Assembly (NCBI RefSeq): GCF_001428005.1
Contig: NZ_LMSB01000026.1
Span: 1-45,560 of the forward strand
Reading direction: 5' to 3'
Length of the DNA stretch: 45,560 nucleotides
From: Arthrobacter sp. Soil736
GTDB lineage: Bacteria > Actinomycetota > Actinomycetes > Actinomycetales > Micrococcaceae
In this document: positions 41,686 through 45,560 of the stretch, in pieces
Numbering within the stretch: position 1 is the stretch's first letter
Layout of the letters: each line of letters starts with the position of its first letter
Translations under genes and position numbers: made by a program
The notes under the pieces: model-generated
What the model saw: only the letters and a program-made list of their open reading frames with translations
The model's database searches: none
Told to the model about the DNA's origin: nothing

Positions 41686-42777
41686 GTGACGACGCCCGCG
41701 TACCGCATAGAGCCGCTGGTTTTGCCTGCTTCCCTCGATTCTCCGGACGCCGCTGATTTCCTCGAATTCAGCGACCTGAGCGATGCCCTGGTGCTGCAGA
41801 CCTGGGGGAACCTTGACCGGGCCACGCCGCGGAGTGCCCGGCTCGAAGCGTGGCGCGACGATGACTACAAACAGCTCCGGCTCTTCTTTGTGCGGCTGGA
41901 CGGCCGCATGGTGGCGACCTCCTGGGTCAGGCTGCCGCAGCAGGAAAACCTCCAGGACGCCACAGTGCGCGTGGACGTCCTGGACGAATTCACCGGCCGG
42001 GGCGTCGGCCGGGCCCTCCTGCGGCACGCCGAGTCCTTCGCCGCCGGCCACGGCCGCAGCACCCTGCAGAGCTTCACCGAACATGCTGCAGGGTTTGATC
42101 CTGACGGGACCGGCATCCTGAAACCAGGAACCGGGACGGGCGGGATTCCGTCCGATGCGCGTGCGGTGAAGTTCGCGACGGCGGCCGGCTACACGCTGGA
42201 ACAGGTGACGCGTTTCAGCGCACTCGACATGCCGCCGTCGGAAGCAGCCCTGGACGCCCTGGAGCGCGCTGCGCGCCCGTTCGCCGGCGACCGGTACGAA
42301 CTCCTCGCCTGGACGGACAGCTGCCCCGACGAATATGTGGACCAGCTTGCGGTGCTCATGTCGCGAATGAGCACCGACAGCCCCGCCGGGGCGCTCCACT
42401 ACGATCCCGAAGTGTGGGACGCCAAACGCGTCCGGCACGTCGAGGATGAGTGGAAGCAGACCGGCCAGGAGTCGCTCGTGGCGGTCGCAAGGCACATGTC
42501 CAGCGGCGAGCTCGCCGCGTATTCGGTCCTGCAGTACTCCGCGTCAAAGCCTTGGCTGGCGGACCAGGACGACACACTGGTTGCCAAGCCCCACCGCGGC
42601 CACCGGCTGGGCATGCTGGTCAAGCTGCTGAATCTTCGGCGCATGATGGAGGCGCATCCCTCCGTGGAACGGATTCTCACGTACAACGCCGCGGAGAATG
42701 ACCATATGCTCGCCATCAACGTTGCCCTGGGCTTCCGTCCGGCAGGGTACGACGGCGAGTGGCAGCGCCGGTGCTAA
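41686..42777 (+). CDS. Two-domain GNAT acetyltransferase (first of a tandem pair)
   Basis: A 363-aa protein with two GNAT-like halves. The first has the acetyl-CoA loop VDVLDEFTGRGVGRALLRHAE at about residues 98-120. The second ends in NAAENDHMLAINVALGFRPAG, with KPHRGHRLGMLVKLLNL as its loop. It shares layout and stretches such as SLDSPDAADFL with the next gene, so the pair arose by duplication. GTG start with a TAGGCT box 6 nt upstream. Substrate unknown. Confidence 0.84.
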   Translation: MTTPAYRIEPLVLPASLDSPDAADFLEFSDLSDALVLQTWGNLDRATPRSARLEAWRDDDYKQLRLFFVRLDGRMVATSWVRLPQQENLQDATVRVDVLDEFTGRGVGRALLRHAESFAAGHGRSTLQSFTEHAAGFDPDGTGILKPGTGTGGIPSDARAVKFATAAGYTLEQVTRFSALDMPPSEAALDALERAARPFAGDRYELLAWTDSCPDEYVDQLAVLMSRMSTDSPAGALHYDPEVWDAKRVRHVEDEWKQTGQESLVAVARHMSSGELAAYSVLQYSASKPWLADQDDTLVAKPHRGHRLGMLVKLLNLRRMMEAHPSVERILTYNAAENDHMLAINVALGFRPAGYDGEWQRRC

Positions 42778-42855
42778 CCGGCATATGCTGGCGACGGACA
42801 CACCGCGTGGACTCGAGCCCGCAGCCCGGAAGGGCGAGCGGCGGAAACGGCTGGG

Positions 42856-43974
42856 ATGATGGCAAGTGAAGTGCGGATCGAGCAGCTGTGGATCCCGGAT
42901 TCCATTGACGCGCCCGACGCAGCGGACTTTCTGGCCGCCGTCGAGGTAGGGCGCAAGGTCCGGATGCAGACGTGGGGCAGCGACGATCTCGCGTACGCGC
43001 CCCTGGAGAAGCTCCTCGAACTGGACGATCCCTACGAGCGGCAGGTCATCCTGGTGGCCAAAATCGACGGTACCATAGTGGGCACGGTGGACATTGCACT
43101 GCCCCTGGCCGACAACCTGGACCTCGCCGAGTTCACCCTGGACATCCTGCCGGAGTATCAGGGCCAGGGCGTGGGCAGGCAGCTGCTGGAGGCAGCCGAA
43201 CAGTTTGCCCGCGACGAGGGCCGCTCGATGATCCTGGTGGACACCAACCACCCCGGTACCTCGCTCCATGAATTCGCAGCCGAGCAGCTGGTGCCGGGTT
43301 CGGGGCTGGGCTTCGTGCCGCTGGACAGCCGCGAAGTGGAGTTCGCCCGGCGCACCGGCTACACGCTCCAGCACATCGAGCAGTTCAGCTCATGCGCCCT
43401 GCCCCTGGACACCAAGCTCGTGGCGGAGCTTGAGGCCGAGGCCGAGGAAGCGAACAACGGCCGCTACCGCCTGCACCATTGGACGGACCGATGCCCCGGA
43501 CGGTGGCTGGAGGCCGTTGCCGCCCTCGAAAACCAGGCCGGCGGGGATGTCGCACCCGACGCCGTGGGCGAAGAGGACAGCATGGTGTTCGACGCCCGGA
43601 TACTGCGCGAGGCGGAAGAAGTCACCATCGCGCAGGGCCGGCGCACGGTAGTGACCGCCGTCGAGCATATTGCCACCGGCACCCTGGTGGGGCTGACCAC
43701 CATCAGCGTCCTGGCGCAGCGCCAGGACGTTGTGTTCCAGGACGACACCGTGGTGCTGCAGTCCCATCGGGGCAACAAGCTCGGCCTGCTGATCAAGGTG
43801 GCCAACATGGAGCGGCTGACGGAGCAGTTCCCGGACGCGCGCGTGATCTACACCTGGAACGCCCCCGAAAACCGGTACCTGCTCACGGTCAACCGGCAGT
43901 TGGGATTCACGACGGCGGGCGTCACCGGAATCTGGCAGAAGGAACTCCCGGACCTGGGACCCAGCACCAGCTGA
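42856..43974 (+). CDS. Two-domain GNAT acetyltransferase (second of a tandem pair)
   Basis: A 372-aa paralogue of the preceding gene. First loop: LDILPEYQGQGVGRQLLEAAEQFARDEGRS; second: QSHRGNKLGLLIKVANMERL and NAPENRYLLTVNRQLGFTTAG. The start may be ATG 42856 or 42859; no clear ribosome site or leaderless box decides. It lies between the rplA terminator and the L10 leader. Substrate unknown. Confidence 0.83.
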   Translation: MMASEVRIEQLWIPDSIDAPDAADFLAAVEVGRKVRMQTWGSDDLAYAPLEKLLELDDPYERQVILVAKIDGTIVGTVDIALPLADNLDLAEFTLDILPEYQGQGVGRQLLEAAEQFARDEGRSMILVDTNHPGTSLHEFAAEQLVPGSGLGFVPLDSREVEFARRTGYTLQHIEQFSSCALPLDTKLVAELEAEAEEANNGRYRLHHWTDRCPGRWLEAVAALENQAGGDVAPDAVGEEDSMVFDARILREAEEVTIAQGRRTVVTAVEHIATGTLVGLTTISVLAQRQDVVFQDDTVVLQSHRGNKLGLLIKVANMERLTEQFPDARVIYTWNAPENRYLLTVNRQLGFTTAGVTGIWQKELPDLGPSTS

Positions 43975-44009
43975 GCCGTGTCAGCTGGTACATCCAGCGG
44001 ACCGCCGAT

Positions 44010-44039
44010 TTGGCGGACCGGCGCGGCGTCCCGTAAGCT
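44010..44039 (+). promoter_or_regulatory. Likely promoter of rplJ-rplL
   Basis: TTGGCG (44010-44015), 18-nt spacer, TAAGCT (44034-44039). It would start the transcript near 44046, at the edge of the L10 leader. Confidence 0.5.
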
Positions 44040-44059
44040 TGAGCTACCAAAGACCGTCG

Positions 44060-44242
44060 GTTGTTGGAAATCCACTCTTTCGAGCTCAGCTCAACTCTGC
44101 AGTTGTGTGCGGGAGAGTCAGTGGGTTTCCGGACGAAGGACCCTGAACATAGGGCGGCCGGCGCAGGTGAACGAAGCAAAAGCTCCGCGGTTATGAACCG
44201 TGTTGAGCCAAGCCCCGTGCATCTGCGCGGGGCGTTTTTAGT
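44060..44242 (+). promoter_or_regulatory. L10 leader RNA (autoregulation of rplJ-rplL)
   Basis: The region between the acetyltransferase gene and rplJ holds a long RNA structure. GGAAATCCACT (44066-44076) pairs with AGTGGGTTTCC (44120-44130) and encloses an internal-loop-rich arm. Downstream is a terminator-like hairpin. This is the known plan of the L10 leader, where excess L10-(L12)4 binds and lowers rplJL expression. The 72-aa reading frame inside it is not a gene. Confidence 0.7.
44212..44239 (+). terminator. Attenuator hairpin in the L10 leader
   Basis: GCCCCGTG (44212-44219), loop CATCTG, CGCGGGGC (44226-44233), then GTTTTT. It lies 60 bp before rplJ, so it probably attenuates readthrough rather than ends it. 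Confidence 0.85.
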
Positions 44243-44298
44243 TTTAGCTCACCTGAGCGGGGACCCGGAATACCGGCACTATCCCCGGAAGGAGGGTT

Positions 44299-44889
44299 AT
44301 GGCAACGCCTACCAAGGTTTCAGCAGTAGCTGAGATCACTAACGATTTCAAGGAATCGAACGCCGCTGTCCTGACCGAATACCGTGGGCTCACCGTTGCA
44401 CAGCTCAAGCAGCTGCGTGTTTCTCTCGGCCAGGACACCAAGTTCGCGGTCGTCAAGAACACCCTGACCGCTATTGCAGCCAAGGAAGCTGGTGTCGAAG
44501 CATTCGACGGCCAGCTCGCCGGCCCCACTGCAATCGCGTTCATCAAGGGTGACGCAGTTGCAGCTGCCAAGAGCCTGACGGATTTTGCCAAGACCAACAA
44601 GCAGCTGGTTATCAAGACCGGTTACTTCGAGGGCAAGGCACTGAACGCCAGCGAAGTTGCTGCCCTGGCAGCACTCGAGTCCCGCGAGCTGCAGCTCGCC
44701 AAGGTTGCAGGCATCCTCAAGGCTCCTGCTGCCGCTGCTGCACGCATCATCGACGCCCTGCGCCTCAAGCTTGAAGAAGAGAACGGTGCACCGGCAGCTG
44801 CCGAAGCTCCCGCCGCTGAAGAAGCCCCGGCCGCAGAAGCAGCAGAGACCGAAGCTCCGGCCGAAGCCGCAGCCACCGAAGAGAACTAA
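44299..44889 (+). CDS. rplJ: 50S ribosomal protein L10
   Basis: A 196-aa L10, a little longer than the E. coli form because of a C-terminal tail rich in Ala, Glu and Pro (residues about 165-196). ATPTKVSAVAEITNDFKESNAAVLTEYRGLTVAQLKQLR is typical. GGAAGGAGGGTT is a strong ribosome site. It anchors L7/L12 dimers and likely represses its own operon through the leader. Confidence 0.97.
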   Translation: MATPTKVSAVAEITNDFKESNAAVLTEYRGLTVAQLKQLRVSLGQDTKFAVVKNTLTAIAAKEAGVEAFDGQLAGPTAIAFIKGDAVAAAKSLTDFAKTNKQLVIKTGYFEGKALNASEVAALAALESRELQLAKVAGILKAPAAAAARIIDALRLKLEEENGAPAAAEAPAAEEAPAAEAAETEAPAEAAATEEN

Positions 44890-44967
44890 CTCTCTTTCAG
44901 ACCAGACTCCGGTGTGAAGGCAACGGCCCAGGCCGCCAAGCACCACCTATAGGAAGGACGCCACACC

Positions 44968-45339
44968 ATGGCGAAGCTCACCAACGAAGAGCTCATTGAA
45001 GCTTTCAAGGAACTGACCATCATCGAGCTCTCCGAGTTCGTCAAGCTCTTCGAAGAGACCTTCGAAGTTACCGCTGCCGCTGTTGCCGTTGCTGGCCCGG
45101 CTGCCGCTGCTGAAGAGGTTGAAGAGAAGACCGACTTCGACGTCATCCTCGAAGCTGCTGGCGACAAGAAGATCGCAGTGATCAAGGAAGTTCGCGCCAT
45201 CACTTCCCTGGGCCTCAAGGAAGCCAAGGACCTGGTTGACAGCGCTCCCAAGGCTGTTCTCGAAGGTGCCACCAAGGAAGCTGCCGAGAAGGCCAAGGAT
45301 CAGCTCGAAGCTGCCGGCGCCCGCGTTACCCTCAAGTAA
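44968..45339 (+). CDS. rplL: 50S ribosomal protein L7/L12
   Basis: A 123-aa stalk protein. The N-terminal dimerisation part ([28 protein letters not shown]), Ala-rich hinge and C-terminal domain ([42 protein letters not shown]) are all present. AGGAAGGA precedes the ATG. Followed by a 15-bp-stem terminator. Confidence 0.97.
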   Translation: MAKLTNEELIEAFKELTIIELSEFVKLFEETFEVTAAAVAVAGPAAAAEEVEEKTDFDVILEAAGDKKIAVIKEVRAITSLGLKEAKDLVDSAPKAVLEGATKEAAEKAKDQLEAAGARVTLK

Positions 45340-45355
45340 CACTCCCTGCTTCACG

Positions 45356-45389
45356 GGAATCCCCGTCCACTCCGGTGGGCGGGGATTCC
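45356..45389. terminator. 15-bp-stem hairpin after rplL
   Basis: GGAATCCCCGTCCAC (45356-45370), loop TCCG, GTGGGCGGGGATTCC (45375-45389), with one G-U pair. Followed by TGCATTT. Confidence 0.88.
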
Positions 45390-45403
45390 TGCATTTAACC
45401 CAA

Positions 45404-45560
45404 CTAGTGGTGTGTCTCAGTTTTGTTTGATGGATTCGAGGGCGACGCGGCCGCGGGCCACTTTTTTGAGGATTGAGTCTGCGGTCGCGGTCCAGACCAG
45501 GGGTTTGGGTTCGGTGTTGTGAACGGTGAGATACTCTTCGATCTTGTTGATCAGGTCCGG
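45404..45560 (-). mobile_element. Right-hand part of an IS630-type insertion sequence, cut by the window edge
   Basis: The boundary is near CTAG (45404-45407), followed by TGGTGTGTCTCAG, which may be the terminal repeat. IS630 elements insert at TA, often within CTAG. The element lies 15 bp past the rplL terminator. Confidence 0.65.
45417..45560 (-). CDS. IS630-family transposase, C-terminal 47 residues (partial)
   Basis: Minus strand, open to the window edge: PDLINKIEEYLTVHN, then PKPLVWTATADSIL, ending in VALESIKQN and a TGA at 45417-45419. The PKPLVWTATAD pattern is the usual C-terminal end of IS630-type DDE transposases. The catalytic part lies outside the window. Confidence 0.78.
   Translation of the reverse strand, partial: PDLINKIEEYLTVHNTEPKPLVWTATADSILKKVARGRVALESIKQN

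Noticed and set aside
43978..44333. Plus-strand frames of 72 and 90 codons before rplJ
   Set aside because: They run through the L10 leader structure and attenuator and have no protein-like features.

Overview
The window looks like chromosomal DNA of a high-GC actinobacterium of the Micrococcaceae (Arthrobacter/Pseudarthrobacter type). The pointers are a GlnR-type regulator next to mycothiol synthase (mshD), a group III PfkA, paired MaoC-type dehydratases near murB, very GC-rich codon use, many apparently leaderless genes, and the order secE-nusG-rplK-rplA ... rplJ-rplL. I saw no rRNA, CRISPR array, prophage or origin. One IS element starts at the right edge.

Layout. 1-2.2 kb: a sulfonate/taurine-type dioxygenase and a binding lipoprotein. 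2.5-4.7 kb: a CitE-like lyase, a DUF2797 protein and a small membrane protein. 4.7-6.8 kb: an ArsR repressor overlapping a SulP anion transporter. 7-10.3 kb: two MaoC dehydratases, an MFS transporter and murB. 10.4-14.3 kb: an AlkZ-like winged-helix protein, a 0.55-kb GC-rich intergenic repeat array, an AbiEi/DUF559-like protein and asd. 14.3-16.8 kb: a WXG100-type secreted protein operon with a decayed duplicate of its last gene. 16.9-19.2 kb: thyA-folA, a small membrane protein and a doubly frameshifted membrane-protein gene. 19.3-25.8 kb: NUDIX/phosphatase, ppk, mshD, a candidate structured RNA, glnR, an integral membrane protein and a 37-aa membrane peptide. 25.9-32.4 kb: nitrobindin-like protein, flavodoxin-fold reductase, ygfZ, ankyrin protein, DHA2 exporter, acetyltransferase and pfkA. 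32.6-37 kb: a PspC/LiaF-like envelope-sensing module (three small or medium membrane proteins, PspC-histidine kinase, LuxR regulator). 37.1-45.4 kb: aspartate aminotransferase, tRNA-Trp, secE, nusG, rplK, rplA, two acetyltransferases, the L10 leader, rplJ and rplL. 45.4-45.56 kb: the 3' end of an IS630-type transposase.

Two genome-wide habits stand out. First, at least eleven genes have a TANNNT-like box exactly 6 nt before the start codon and no ribosome binding site, so they are probably leaderless. Second, several intergenic regions hold the same kind of array: two to five direct copies of a short word at a fixed period (19, 31 or 32 bp), closed by one or two inverted copies that can fold back on the last direct copy. 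I know of no name for this class of element. It and the WXG100 operon are the best candidates for something undescribed.
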